From assembly GCA_017307375.1 (NCBI GenBank), contig JAFKFH010000006.1, positions 465,747 through 529,746 on the forward strand: 64,000 bases of DNA, in the 5' to 3' direction. Source of the DNA: Alphaproteobacteria bacterium (GTDB lineage: Bacteria; Pseudomonadota; Alphaproteobacteria; Ferrovibrionales; Ferrovibrionaceae). The notes below the pieces were generated by a model. It saw only the letters and a program-made list of their open reading frames with translations, had not been told where the DNA came from and ran no database searches. Positions 11,358 through 20,369 of this stretch are shown one piece after another. The position numbers and the translations under genes are program-made. Numbering within the stretch: the first letter of the stretch is position 1; each line of letters begins with the position of its first letter.

Positions 11358-12052
11358 TTCGCCCGGTACGGCTCGGGCACGAACAGGCGATAGTCGGTTC
11401 GCGCCGCCTGCTTGTGGCATTCCAGGCAATAGCCGATGCGCGAGGCCGTGGCCGAGCCGGTCTCGCCGCCGAGCTGCCCATCGCCGTCGATCATCGTGAA
11501 GCGCCAGTCGCCGCCCTGGGGGGCGAAACCCTTCTCCATCTTCTCCATGAAGAACAGCGGGCCGACCGCGGCACGGCCATCGCGGGTCACGGTGAACGAT
11601 GCCTTGGCGATGCGGCTGCCGACCGGGGCCGGACCGGCTTTTTCCCAATCGAGATAGCTGGGCGCACCCGCCTGGTTCACCCAGGCGGCAAGAAACAGGT
11701 CGTGCTCGGAGCGATAGGCCTGGGTGGAGGCCTTGGGCCAGGTCGCGTAGCTTCGCGCCGCCGGCACGCCCGAGCGGGGATAGACCTCAGCCTGGACGGG
11801 AGCGACGCAGGCCTGGATTGCCGCCAACTCGGCCTGGCTGAGACGGGGCAGGCCCTCGGTGGTCGACGGCATCGCGGCGAGCCTGGGTACCCTGCAGTCG
11901 GTCGGGGTTTCGGCATAGGGCCGCAGCCCGAGGGCGATCAGCCGCGCCTCGAGCGCCGCTGGATCGGGCGGGGCGGGCTGGTCGTAGAGATTGTCGCTGC
12001 AGCCGGCCAGCAGCAGCGCCACCGACATGAGTGCCGTCACCCGTACCATCAC
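11354..12052 (-). CDS. Cytochrome P460-family haem lipoprotein
   Basis: Lipoprotein signal with lipobox (VALLLAGCS) at residues 9-19, so it is probably anchored in the periplasm. The C-terminal half carries the P460 pattern: KMEKGFAPQGGDWRFTMI and the haem-attachment motif CLECH near the C-terminus, followed by TDYRLFVP. P460-type proteins bind haem c and often carry out small-molecule redox reactions or NO/hydroxylamine chemistry; the true substrate is unknown. Its 3' end overlaps the P-loop kinase gene by 4 bp. Confidence 0.75.
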   Translation of the reverse strand: MMVRVTALMSVALLLAGCSDNLYDQPAPPDPAALEARLIALGLRPYAETPTDCRVPRLAAMPSTTEGLPRLSQAELAAIQACVAPVQAEVYPRSGVPAARSYATWPKASTQAYRSEHDLFLAAWVNQAGAPSYLDWEKAGPAPVGSRIAKASFTVTRDGRAAVGPLFFMEKMEKGFAPQGGDWRFTMIDGDGQLGGETGSATASRIGYCLECHKQAARTDYRLFVPEPYRAK

Positions 12053-12095
12053 CGTTCCCCGTTACGCTTCCAATCGCGGGCGGGATGCTAACACA

Positions 12096-12125
12096 AAACG
12101 AAACCGGCCCGGTTTCCCGGGCCGG
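12096..12125 (-). terminator. Terminator of the bolA-grxD unit
   Basis: Read leftward, a 9-bp stem CCGGCCCGG/CCGGGCCGG (12117-12125 with 12104-12112) with loop GAAA is followed by a TTTCGTTTT run. It lies 25 bp past the grxD stop. Confidence 0.85.
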
Positions 12126-12150
12126 CTCGACAGACGATGAAGCCTGGATA

Positions 12151-12492
12151 TCAGGCGGCCTGGGTGGTCGCGACGCCCTTGTCGGCCAGCAGCTGCTGCA
12201 GCTCGCCCGACTCGAACATCTCGCGCATGATGTCGCAGCCGCCGATGAATTCGCCCTTGACGTAGAGCTGAGGGATCGTCGGCCAGTTGGAGAATTCCTT
12301 GATGCCCTGGCGGATCGAGGGATCGGACAGCACGTCGATGCCCTTGAACTTGACGCCGAGATAGGAAAGCACCTGCACGGAGGCGGCCGAGAAGCCGCAT
12401 TGCGGGAACACCGGCGTGCCCTTCATGAACAGGACGACGTCGTTGTCGGTGACTTCCTGGCGGATGCGGTCGAAAACGGGATTGTCGGTCAT
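12151..12492 (-). CDS. grxD: Monothiol glutaredoxin, Grx4 family
   Basis: Iron-sulfur cluster carrier of the CGFS type. The active-site motif CGFS starts at Cys32 (VFPQCGFSAASVQVL), and the downstream WPTIPQLYVKGEFIGGCDI segment forms the glutathione-binding face. At 113 aa it is typical. It lies directly behind bolA; monothiol glutaredoxins and BolA proteins form [2Fe-2S]-bridged complexes, so the operon fits their known partnership. Confidence 0.95.
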   Translation of the reverse strand: MTDNPVFDRIRQEVTDNDVVLFMKGTPVFPQCGFSAASVQVLSYLGVKFKGIDVLSDPSIRQGIKEFSNWPTIPQLYVKGEFIGGCDIMREMFESGELQQLLADKGVATTQAA

Positions 12493-12516
12493 CGGTCTGG
12501 TCCTCGGGTTCTGGGG

Positions 12517-12753
12517 TTATTCCGCCGGCGCCTGGGTCTGCAAGGCCAGGGCGTGCAGCTGCCCGCCCATGCGGCCCTGCAGGGCGGCATAGACGATCTG
12601 ATGCTGCTGCACCCGGCTCTTGCCCTTGAACGCCGCCGAGACCACCCGGGCGGCGTAATGGTCCCCGTCGCCGCGCAGGTCCTGGATTTCGACCAGCGCG
12701 TCGGGCAGGGCTTCCTTGATCATCCGTTCGATATCGGTGGCGCTCATCGCCAT
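12517..12753 (-). CDS. BolA-family protein
   Basis: Small KH-like fold protein (78 aa) beginning MAMSATDIERMIKEAL, with the conserved HY (DGDHYAARVVS) and HQ/VY stretch (RVQQHQIVYAALQ) near the C-terminus. The start at 12753 is chosen because GGAGGA lies 9 nt upstream; a frame back to 12813 would enter purL. It is the partner of the adjacent monothiol glutaredoxin in iron-sulfur handling. Confidence 0.93.
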   Translation of the reverse strand: MAMSATDIERMIKEALPDALVEIQDLRGDGDHYAARVVSAAFKGKSRVQQHQIVYAALQGRMGGQLHALALQTQAPAE

Positions 12754-12773
12754 CGCAAGTGGTCCTCCAGATC

Positions 12774-14972
12774 TCAGGCCGCCGCGGGGGCGGACATATA
12801 GCCGGGCAGCCAATCCTCATGGGCGCGGGCCAGCGTCGCCAGGGCAACGCTGAGCTGTCCGGTCACCGTCAGCTTGTCGCCGCCGACCTGGCCCAGCACC
12901 GCGGCGGGCACACCGGCCGCCGCGGCCGCAGCCAGGATAGCAGATTCATAGCGACTCGCGACTGTTATGATATAGCGCGCCTGCTCCTCGCCGAAAAGCA
13001 GGGCGAAGGGGCTGGCATCGCCCTTCGGCAGGCCGACTTCGGCGCCGAGCTTGCCGGCCAGCGCCATTTCCGCCAGCGCGACGACCAGACCGCCATCGGC
13101 GACGTCATGGCAGGCGGTGACGTGGCCGTCGGCGATCAGCTTGCGGACGAGGTCGCCGGTCTGGCGCTCGATGGCCAGGTCGACCGGCGGTGGCGGGCCT
13201 TCCTCGCGGCCGCAGAGTTCGCGAAGGGCCAGCGACTGGCCGAGATGGCCGGTGGCTTCGCCCAGCACGACGATGCGATCGCCGGTGGCCTTGAAGGCGA
13301 TCGTGGCCATCCTGGTCACGTCGTCCAGCACGCCGACACCGCCGATCGCCGGGGTCGGCAGGATGCCGGTGCCATTGGTCTCGTTGTAGAGCGAGACGTT
13401 GCCGGACACGACGGGGAAGTCGAGGGCGAGGCAGGCTTCGCGCATGCCTTCGACGCAGCCGACGAACTGGCCCATGATCTCCGGCCGCTGCGGGTTGCCG
13501 AAATTCATGTTGTCGGTGATCGCCAGCGGCCGGGCACCGACCGCGGTCAGGTTGCGCCACGCCTCGGCCACCGCCTGGCGGCCGCCCTGGACCGGATCGG
13601 CCTTGCAGTAGCGGGGGGTGCAATCGGTGGTCATCGCAAGCGCCTTGCCGCCGGCATCGGGCACCCGCACGACGGCGGCATCGCCGCCGGGCCGCTGGGC
13701 GGTGTCGCCGCCGACCAGGTGGTCGTACTGCTCCCAGATCCAGCGGCGCGAGGCGATGTCGGGCGACCCCATCATCCGGACCAGTGCTTCGCCAAGGTCG
13801 ACCGGCGCCGCGATATGGCCGCGGTCGAGCGGCGCCGGCGGCGGCGTGGGCACCCACGGCCGGTCGTATTCCGGCGAGGCCAGGGCCAGCGGGTCGATCG
13901 GCAGATCGCCGACGATCTCGCCGTGCATGCGCAACTGCATGCGGCCGGTATCGGTCAGGTGGCCGATGACGGCGAAATCGAGCTCCCACTTGCGGAAGAT
14001 CGCCTCGGCCGCGGCCTCGCGGCCGGGCTTCAGCACCATCAGCATCCGCTCCTGGCTTTCCGACAGCATCAGCTCATAGGGCGTCATGCCGGTTTCGCGG
14101 GCGGGCACCTGGTCGAGGTCGAGGATGATGCCGACGCCGCCCTTCGAGGCCATCTCGAACGACGACGAGGTCAGGCCGGCCGCGCCCATGTCCTGGATCG
14201 CGACGATGTAGTCGGTCTGCATCAGCTCGAGGCAGGCCTCGATCAGCAGCTTCTCGGTGAACGGGTCGCCGACCTGCACGGTCGGGCGCTTCTCCTCGGC
14301 GTCGTCGGAGAATTCGGCCGAGGCCATGGTGGCACCGTGGATGCCGTCGCGCCCGGTCTTGGACCCGACATAGACGACCGGATTGCCGACGCCGGCGGCG
14401 GCCGAATAGAAGATCCGGTCGGCAGGCGCGATACCCACGGTCATCGCGTTGACCAGGATGTTGCCGTTATAGGCCGGGTGGAAATTGACCTCGCCGCCGA
14501 CCGTCGGCACGCCGACGCAATTGCCGTAGCCGCCGATGCCGGCGACGACGCCGGCCACCAGATGCCGGGTCTTGGGGTGGTCGGGGCTGCCGAAGCGCAG
14601 GGCGTTCAGGTTTGCCACCGGCCGCGCGCCCATCGTGAAGACGTCGCGCAGGATGCCGCCGACGCCGGTCGCCGCGCCCTGGTAGGGTTCGATGAACGAC
14701 GGGTGGTTGTGGCTTTCCATCTTGAAGATGGCGGCAAGTCCGTCGCCGATGTCGATGACGCCGGCATTCTCGCCCGGACCCTTGATCACCCAGGGGGCCT
14801 TGGTCGGCAGCTGCTTCAGCCACTTCTTCGACGACTTGTACGAGCAATGCTCGGACCACATCACCGAGAAGATGCCGAGTTCGACCTGGTTCGGGTGCCG
14901 GCCCAGGATCTCGACGGCGTTGTCGTATTCGGCCTCGGTGAGGCCCATCAGGTCTGCGGGGCGCGCGCTCAC
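12774..14972 (-). CDS. purL: Phosphoribosylformylglycinamidine synthase subunit PurL
   Basis: Synthetase subunit of the three-part FGAM synthase (PurS/PurQ/PurL). The start is taken as GTG 14972, giving a GTGA overlap with purQ and 732 aa, the normal length of the small PurL type. The characteristic [17 protein letters not shown] segment with the active-site His lies near the N-terminus. ATG 14948 ([12 protein letters not shown]) is the alternative start. Upstream in-frame residues to 15158 overlap purQ and are not part of the protein. Confidence 0.96.
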   Translation of the reverse strand: MSARPADLMGLTEAEYDNAVEILGRHPNQVELGIFSVMWSEHCSYKSSKKWLKQLPTKAPWVIKGPGENAGVIDIGDGLAAIFKMESHNHPSFIEPYQGAATGVGGILRDVFTMGARPVANLNALRFGSPDHPKTRHLVAGVVAGIGGYGNCVGVPTVGGEVNFHPAYNGNILVNAMTVGIAPADRIFYSAAAGVGNPVVYVGSKTGRDGIHGATMASAEFSDDAEEKRPTVQVGDPFTEKLLIEACLELMQTDYIVAIQDMGAAGLTSSSFEMASKGGVGIILDLDQVPARETGMTPYELMLSESQERMLMVLKPGREAAAEAIFRKWELDFAVIGHLTDTGRMQLRMHGEIVGDLPIDPLALASPEYDRPWVPTPPPAPLDRGHIAAPVDLGEALVRMMGSPDIASRRWIWEQYDHLVGGDTAQRPGGDAAVVRVPDAGGKALAMTTDCTPRYCKADPVQGGRQAVAEAWRNLTAVGARPLAITDNMNFGNPQRPEIMGQFVGCVEGMREACLALDFPVVSGNVSLYNETNGTGILPTPAIGGVGVLDDVTRMATIAFKATGDRIVVLGEATGHLGQSLALRELCGREEGPPPPVDLAIERQTGDLVRKLIADGHVTACHDVADGGLVVALAEMALAGKLGAEVGLPKGDASPFALLFGEEQARYIITVASRYESAILAAAAAAGVPAAVLGQVGGDKLTVTGQLSVALATLARAHEDWLPGYMSAPAAA

Positions 14973-15658
14973 GACAGGGCCTCGACGATCGAAGTGAACA
15001 GGCCGCGGCCGTCGGTTCCGCCCAGCTGCGGGTCGGTCGCGTCCTCGGGATGGGGCATCAGGCCGAGGACGTTGCGATCCTCGCTCAGGATGCCGGCGAT
15101 GTTGCGGCGCGAGCCGTTCAGGTTGGTATCGTCGTCGACCCGGCCCTCGGCGTCGCAATAGCGGAAGGCCACGCGGTCTTCCTGCTCCAGCCGGTCGAGG
15201 GTGGCCTGGTCGGCGAAATAATTGCCGTCGTGATGGGCCACCGGCACCGACAGCACCTGGCCGGCCTGATAGTGGCCGGTGAAGTCGGACGAGGCGTTCG
15301 CAACCTTAAGATGGACGTTGCGGCAGATGAACTTGAGGCCGGCATTGCGCATCAGCGCGCCGGGCAGCAAGCCCGCCTCGGTCGCCATCTGGAAACCGTT
15401 GCAGACCGCCAGGACGCGGCCGCCGCGGGCGGCATGGTCCTTGACCGCGCGCATGATCGGCGATTGCGCGGCCATCGCGCCGGCGCGCAGATAGTCGCCG
15501 TAGGAGAAGCCGCCCGGCAGGACGACGAGATCGACGTCGGGCAGCGCGCTGTCGCGGTGCCAGACCAGCGTGGCGGCCTTGCCCGACGCGGCCTTCAGCG
15601 CCAGCGCCATGTCGCGCTCGCGGTTGATGCCGGGGAAGACGACGATGGCGGATTTCAT
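14969..15658 (-). CDS. purQ: Phosphoribosylformylglycinamidine synthase subunit PurQ
   Basis: Class I glutamine amidotransferase feeding ammonia to PurL. It starts [16 protein letters not shown] at 15658, shows the nucleophile Cys86 in LAVCNGFQ and the His/Glu pair in GLMPHPEDA, and has 229 aa as expected. It lies between purS (5 bp upstream) and purL (4-bp overlap), so the three subunits are made from one message. Confidence 0.96.
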   Translation of the reverse strand: MKSAIVVFPGINRERDMALALKAASGKAATLVWHRDSALPDVDLVVLPGGFSYGDYLRAGAMAAQSPIMRAVKDHAARGGRVLAVCNGFQMATEAGLLPGALMRNAGLKFICRNVHLKVANASSDFTGHYQAGQVLSVPVAHHDGNYFADQATLDRLEQEDRVAFRYCDAEGRVDDDTNLNGSRRNIAGILSEDRNVLGLMPHPEDATDPQLGGTDGRGLFTSIVEALS

Positions 15659-15663
15659 CGCGT

Positions 15664-15906
15664 TCAGCCCACGAGTTCGATGGCGTAGTTCTCGATGACC
15701 GTGTTGGCCAGCAACTGGCGGCACATCGCCTCGACGCTTTCGCGGGCCTTGGCCGGGTCCTTCTCGGCCAGGTCGAGCTCGATGTACTTGCCCTGGCGGA
15801 CGTCGTCGACGCCGGTGAAGCCCAGGCCTGACAGCGCATTGCCGATCGCCTTGCCCTGGGGATCGAGGACACCGTTCTTCAACGTGACGTGGACCTTGGC
15901 CTTCAC
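15664..15906 (-). CDS. purS: Phosphoribosylformylglycinamidine synthase subunit PurS
   Basis: Small structural subunit (80 aa) that bridges PurL and PurQ. It begins [21 protein letters not shown] with the GF...V.DVRQGKY segment diagnostic of PurS. It is the first gene of the leftward purSQL unit, separated from purC by a terminator, so it needs its own promoter in the short gap at 15907-15956. Confidence 0.95.
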   Translation of the reverse strand: MKAKVHVTLKNGVLDPQGKAIGNALSGLGFTGVDDVRQGKYIELDLAEKDPAKARESVEAMCRQLLANTVIENYAIELVG

Positions 15907-15956
15907 GGCAGGAAACTCCTTGGGTAGCGTTCAGAGGTCGTCGGTTCGGGAACAGG

Positions 15957-15981
15957 AAAAGGGGGCGTCGAGCGCCCCCTT
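15957..15981 (-). terminator. Terminator of purC
   Basis: Read leftward, the purC stop TAA runs straight into GGGGGCG-CTCGA-CGCCCCC (7-bp stem, 15973-15979 with 15961-15967) and then TTTTCC. It separates purC from purSQL. Confidence 0.85.
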
Positions 15982-16744
15982 ACTGCATGGTCGCGGGACC
16001 CTTCATGTCGCGCGGGCCGCCCTCGGGCAGGATGCCGAGGCGCCGGGCGACTTCCTGGTAGGCTTCCGCGACATTGCCGAGATCGCGGCGGAAGCGGTCC
16101 TTGTCGAGCTTGTCGTTGGTCTTCATGTCCCAGAGGCGGCAATTGTCCGGGCTGATCTCGTCGGCCAGGATGATGCGCATCTCCTCGTTCGCCCAATGGC
16201 GGCCGAATTCCAGCTTGAAGTCGACGAGACGGATGCCCACGCCGAGGAACAGTCCCGACAGGAAGTCGTTGATGCGCAACGCGAGATGCAGGATCTCGTC
16301 GACTTCCTGGGTCGAGGCCCAGCCGAAGGCGGTGATATGCTCCTCGGTCACCATCGGGTCGTTGAGCTCGTCGTTCTTGTAATAGTACTCGACGATCGAG
16401 CGCGGCAGCTGGGTGCCCTCGGCGATGCCCAGCCGGGTCGACAGCGAGCCGGCGGCGGTGTTGCGTACCACCACCTCGACCGGGATGATCTCGACTTCCT
16501 TGATCAGTTGCTCGCGCATGTTCAGCCGGCGCACGAAATGCGTCGGCACCCCGATGTCGTTCAGCCGCGACATCAGATATTCGGAAATCCGGTTGTTCAG
16601 GACACCCTTGCCGGTGATCACGCCTTTCTTCTGGTTGTTGAAGGCGGTCGCGTCGTCCTTGAAATACTGCACCAGCGTGCCCGGCTCGGGTCCCTCGAAA
16701 AGGACCTTGGCCTTGCCCTCATAGACTTGTCTGCGGCGGGTCAT
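15980..16744 (-). CDS. purC: Phosphoribosylaminoimidazole-succinocarboxamide synthase
   Basis: Joins aspartate to CAIR to give SAICAR in purine synthesis. The 254-aa protein has the SAICAR-synthetase pattern: [23 protein letters not shown] near the N-terminus, [12 protein letters not shown] in the middle and [10 protein letters not shown] with [13 protein letters not shown] towards the C-terminus. Its terminator overlaps its stop codon. The 260-bp region upstream (16745-17006) holds no recognisable gene and should contain its promoter. Confidence 0.95.
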   Translation of the reverse strand: MTRRRQVYEGKAKVLFEGPEPGTLVQYFKDDATAFNNQKKGVITGKGVLNNRISEYLMSRLNDIGVPTHFVRRLNMREQLIKEVEIIPVEVVVRNTAAGSLSTRLGIAEGTQLPRSIVEYYYKNDELNDPMVTEEHITAFGWASTQEVDEILHLALRINDFLSGLFLGVGIRLVDFKLEFGRHWANEEMRIILADEISPDNCRLWDMKTNDKLDKDRFRRDLGNVAEAYQEVARRLGILPEGGPRDMKGPATMQ

Positions 16745-17006
16745 CGCGCTCTCCTAAAGGGCGGCACCGCCTCCTGCCCCGCAAGGCGGGCGGAGGTCCG
16801 AGCCGGCGCTGCCCAGAATTCCTGTACCGGCCGTCAGTATCGGCCGGATGAAGCCAAACTTCCCCTGGGAAAGTGGGGCATGTACCGAAAAAGACCGGTG
16901 CCGCCGGACCTGTCGCCCAGCCCGGCCGCCGGTCGGTCGGCGCCTATTTAGACCAATCGTTGCCGCGCTGCAACCATGGGCCCCGCCTGCCGCGCCGCCA
17001 CAGCCT

Positions 17007-17612
17007 TCACCAGCCGCCTTCGTCGAGCCATTCGCCCAGGACGGGCATCTTTTCCAACCCGAAGAAAGGCTCCTCTCCCACCAGGAAGAAGGGTGATCCG
17101 AACACGCCCGCCGCGATCGAGGCGTCGATCGCGGCCTTCAGCAGATCGGCGGCCTCGCCGCTGGCGAAGGCCTCGGCCAGGCCAGCGGTATCCAGGTCAG
17201 CACGGTCGAGGATCCCGATCACCTGGGCGGGTTCCGAAATATCCTCGGCCCGGTCCCAATAGGCCGCGAAGATCGCCTGGGCGGCAGGGACGGCGAGGGC
17301 CGGCCGCCGTTCGCGCAGCCAGGTGAAGGCGCGCGCGGCGGCAATCGGACGCGACGGCGGCGCATCGATCCGCCGCCCGAAGACGATGCCGTGGCGGCGG
17401 GCGTAACGATAGGCGTCACGCTGGATATAGGGTCCCTTAAGCGGCACTTCCAGCAGCGGCCTGCCGCCCTGGACCTTCAGCACGGAAATCCCGAGCAGCA
17501 TGCTGCGCCAGTCGGCCTCGGCACCGTGGCGGGCGGCGAAGTCCGGCACCGCCAGGCTGGCCAGGTAGCCGAACGGCGAGATGAAGTCGAAATAGAACGA
17601 AAAGCGCTTCAT
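17007..17612 (-). CDS. DsbA-family / 2-hydroxychromene-2-carboxylate isomerase-like protein
   Basis: Thioredoxin-fold protein of 201 aa. The N-terminus FYFDFISPFGYLAS carries the S-P-F motif in place of CxxC, and the C-terminus has GVFGSPFFLVGEEPFFGLEKM. Both features point to the kappa-GST/HCCA isomerase branch, which uses glutathione, rather than to a disulfide oxidase. The start at 17612 gives an ATGA overlap with the upstream Rap1a-like gene. The substrate is unknown. Confidence 0.82.
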   Translation of the reverse strand: MKRFSFYFDFISPFGYLASLAVPDFAARHGAEADWRSMLLGISVLKVQGGRPLLEVPLKGPYIQRDAYRYARRHGIVFGRRIDAPPSRPIAAARAFTWLRERRPALAVPAAQAIFAAYWDRAEDISEPAQVIGILDRADLDTAGLAEAFASGEAADLLKAAIDASIAAGVFGSPFFLVGEEPFFGLEKMPVLGEWLDEGGW

Positions 17613-17944
17613 TCGCCGCAGGGATAGCTTTCGCTCAGCGCCTGGCGGATCACCGCCAGCTGCGGCTGGTCGAGCTGGTTGTCGTTGTCGCGGGCCCAGT
17701 CGAGGAAGACGCGGGCCAGCTGGGGGCCGTCGACCTCGCGGGGGGCGCAGTAGCTGAGCTCGTCCTTGCCGGCCTGCAGACCGGCATCGTGCTGGGCGAC
17801 TTCCTCGCGCAGGATGCTCTCGCAGGCGGTCCGGCCCGCCGGATCGTTGCAGGCCCTGGCGAATTCCCGGCCGGTCGGGGCCGCCTGGGCAGACGATGCG
17901 GCGGCCCACACCACGGCCGCGGGCAGCAGCAGGCGCAGGATCAC
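17609..17944 (-). CDS. Exported Rap1a/Tai-like protein
   Basis: A Sec signal peptide (residues 1-21, ending AQA) is followed by a small domain with four Cys (CNDP...ACESI...YCAPREV...YPCGE), arranged as in Rap1a/Tai immunity-type periplasmic proteins. Outside type VI loci such proteins are widespread and uncharacterised; I see no type VI genes here, so an immunity role is not supported. Its start overlaps the MoaB-like gene stop by 4 bp. Confidence 0.65.
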   Translation of the reverse strand: MILRLLLPAAVVWAAASSAQAAPTGREFARACNDPAGRTACESILREEVAQHDAGLQAGKDELSYCAPREVDGPQLARVFLDWARDNDNQLDQPQLAVIRQALSESYPCGE

Positions 17945-18699
17945 GCTGGCGTCTCGATCGGGGTGATGCCCTGGCGGGCGAGCACGGCGACATAGGCCTC
18001 CGCCGCGCGATCGAGCGCGGCCTGGTCGGTCGAGCGCAGCACGATCGACGTGCCGGGAATGCCGCCGCGGAAGAATGGATAGGACCCGATCTCGACCCCC
18101 TCATGGGCATTCTGGATTGCCGCCAGGTCGGCCGCGATCGCCCCCTCGGCCACCCGGGCGGCCACGGTACGCGACAGCAGCGGCGCCCCGCCGACCAGTT
18201 CGTGCCGGATCGATTCGAACATCGCCTGCATGATCGACGGCACCCCGGCCATCACGTAAACGTTCTCCAGCCGGAAACCCGGCGCCTTGGAGACCGGATT
18301 GTCGATCAGCGCGGCGCCGATGGGGATGCGGGCCATGCGCAGCCGCGCCTCGTTCAGCATGCCGGGCTCGTAGTGGGCCTCCAGGATCGCACGGGCGCGC
18401 GGATCGATGTCGATGCCGACGCCGAAGGCGCGGGCGATCGCGTCGGCGGTGATGTCGTCATGCGTGGGGCCGATGCCGCCCGAGGTGAAGACGTAGTCGT
18501 GCCGGGCCCGCAACTCGTTGACCGTGGCGACGATCACCGCCTCGTCGTCGGGGATGAAGCGCGCCTCGGTCAGCCGGACGCCCAGTTCGGTCAGCCGCGT
18601 CGCCACGTGATGCATGTTCGAGTCGCGGGTGCGCCCGGACAGGATTTCATTGCCGATGACGATCATCGCCGCGGTCACGATCTTGCTTTTATCTGTCAT
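17941..18699 (-). CDS. MoaB/Mog-domain protein (CinA N-terminal-like)
   Basis: Molybdopterin-binding fold protein of 252 aa with IGNEILSGRTRDSN near the N-terminus and FTSGGIGPTHDDITADAIA, the signature shared by MoaB, MogA and CinA. The C-terminal deamidase (PncC) domain of full CinA is absent. It is the first gene of a leftward overlapping trio and is divergent from map with about 50 bp between them. Confidence 0.85.
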   Translation of the reverse strand: MTDKSKIVTAAMIVIGNEILSGRTRDSNMHHVATRLTELGVRLTEARFIPDDEAVIVATVNELRARHDYVFTSGGIGPTHDDITADAIARAFGVGIDIDPRARAILEAHYEPGMLNEARLRMARIPIGAALIDNPVSKAPGFRLENVYVMAGVPSIMQAMFESIRHELVGGAPLLSRTVAARVAEGAIAADLAAIQNAHEGVEIGSYPFFRGGIPGTSIVLRSTDQAALDRAAEAYVAVLARQGITPIETPA

Positions 18700-18753
18700 C
18701 GGCTGGGTCTATAGCTTCCGGTTGAAGTACCGCCGCGAATAAGGGCGCAAGCC

Positions 18754-19593
18754 ATGAACTACGTCAATCTTTTCGACAATGCCGAGGACGAGGCGGCCCA
18801 CCGCAAGACCGGGGCGATCAAGCTGCATGGCCCGGAGGGTTTTGCCGGCATGCGCAAGGCCGGCCGCCTGGCGGCGGAAACCCTGGACTATCTGACCGAG
18901 CATGTCCGCCCCGGCGTCACCACCGGCGAGATCGACCGGCTGGGGGCCGAATTCATCGCCGCCCGCGGCGGGGTCTCGGCCCCGCTGGGCTATCGCGGCT
19001 TTCCCAAGTCGCTGTGCACGTCGGTCAACCATGTGGTGTGCCACGGCATTCCCGGCGACAAGCGGCTGGAGGAGGGCGACCTCCTCAACATCGACGTCAC
19101 CCCGCTGCTCGACGGCTGGCACGGCGATTCCAGCCGGATGTATTTCGTCGGCAAGGTCGGGATCAAGGCCCGCCGGCTGTCGGAAGTGACCTACGAGGCG
19201 ATGATGCGCGGCATCGAGGTGGTGCGGCCGGGCGCCACCACCGGCGACATCGGCTGGGCGATCCAGTCCTTCGCCGAGAAGGAGCGCTATTCGGTCGTGC
19301 GCGATTTCTGCGGCCACGGCCTCGGCCGGGTGTTCCATGACGCCCCGAACATCCTGCACTATGGCGAGCCGGGCACGGGCGTCGAGCTCAAGGCCGGCAT
19401 GTTCTTCACCATCGAGCCGATGATCAACGCCGGAAAGTACCAGGTGAAGCTGCTGTCCGACGGCTGGACCGCGGTGACCAAGGACCGCTCGCTGTCGGCG
19501 CAGTTCGAGCATTCGGTCGCGGTGACCGAGACCGGGTATGAGATCTTCACGACATCGCTGGCGGGCCTGCACCAGCCGCCCTACGGCGGGTAG
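18754..19593 (+). CDS. map: Type I methionine aminopeptidase
   Basis: Removes the initiator Met from nascent proteins. The pita-bread fold ligands are visible: Asp in LLNIDVTPLLDGWHGDSS (two Asp), His in CGHGLGRVFHDAP, Glu in FTIEPMINAG and Glu in QFEHSVAVTETG. At 279 aa it is a normal length. It is divergent from the MoaB-like gene. Confidence 0.96.
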   Translation: MNYVNLFDNAEDEAAHRKTGAIKLHGPEGFAGMRKAGRLAAETLDYLTEHVRPGVTTGEIDRLGAEFIAARGGVSAPLGYRGFPKSLCTSVNHVVCHGIPGDKRLEEGDLLNIDVTPLLDGWHGDSSRMYFVGKVGIKARRLSEVTYEAMMRGIEVVRPGATTGDIGWAIQSFAEKERYSVVRDFCGHGLGRVFHDAPNILHYGEPGTGVELKAGMFFTIEPMINAGKYQVKLLSDGWTAVTKDRSLSAQFEHSVAVTETGYEIFTTSLAGLHQPPYGG

Positions 19594-19625
19594 GTCGGGG
19601 CGCGACCGTCCGCCGGATCCAGATC

Positions 19626-20369
19626 ATGACGGATGATCGGGCCGCCCGACCTGGTCACGATTTTTCCGCGACGCCCCTGGCGAAATGGGTCCAGCCACAG
19701 CATCTGGCGGCCGGGGCCGTCGCTGCGCTCAGAAGGCAATTCGACAGCCGGCCCGAGCGCCTGATCCACGTCGACGAGTTCCTGCTTTCCCATCACGTCG
19801 ACGCCATTCGCCAGGTATTGCTTGGCGATGGCGTGGTCGAGCCGGCCTACAAGGTCGCCGCGCGGCCCGGACAAGCCAGATGGATCGGACGGGAAGAGTT
19901 CGACCACACGCCCGATGGCGAGCGCGTCATCGCCGAATTCATCTACCGGCATCCCCGGCCAGGCCGGGAACTGGCCGCAAGCATCTTGACCGACGTGATG
20001 TTCCGCCGCGAATTGCAGGGCGATAGCTTCATGGGCTGGCTTGCGGCCGCGACCGGCAGGCCGATCCGGCGATGCGGCACCATCAATCTCAAGCTGCTCG
20101 ACCACTCGAGCATGTTGCGCTGGCATTCCGACAGGAACGCGGGCCGCTTGTTGTGCATGGTCTTCTATGTCCATGCGACATGGCCGGAGGCGTTCGGGGG
20201 GCGCTTCCTGATGCAAAGGCTCGATGGCGGCGTGGAGGCGGTCGCGCCGCTCTGCAATCGCCTCGTCCTGTTCGATCCTCAGGTGGAGGTCAGGCATGCC
20301 GTCGAAGACATTGCCGCTGCCGCCGGTACTCACGGTCGGATGAACTACTCGGTGTGGTATTATGACTGA
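19626..20369 (+). CDS. 2-oxoglutarate/Fe(II)-dependent dioxygenase-like protein
   Basis: Protein of 247 aa with a cupin-type metal triad: HxD in MLRWHSDRNAGR, distal His in VEVRHAVEDI and a following Arg in HGRMNYSVWYYD that would bind 2-oxoglutarate. The layout matches the 2OG-Fe(II) oxygenases that end in an S-V-W-Y-motif. The substrate is unknown. Its last 8 bp overlap the phoD-like gene. Confidence 0.78.
   Translation: MTDDRAARPGHDFSATPLAKWVQPQHLAAGAVAALRRQFDSRPERLIHVDEFLLSHHVDAIRQVLLGDGVVEPAYKVAARPGQARWIGREEFDHTPDGERVIAEFIYRHPRPGRELAASILTDVMFRRELQGDSFMGWLAAATGRPIRRCGTINLKLLDHSSMLRWHSDRNAGRLLCMVFYVHATWPEAFGGRFLMQRLDGGVEAVAPLCNRLVLFDPQVEVRHAVEDIAAAAGTHGRMNYSVWYYD

Noticed and set aside
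12759..15161. An 800-codon rightward open frame antisense to purL
   Set aside because: Its composition is the mirror of a GC-rich gene, it lacks domain features, and purL is secure on the other strand.
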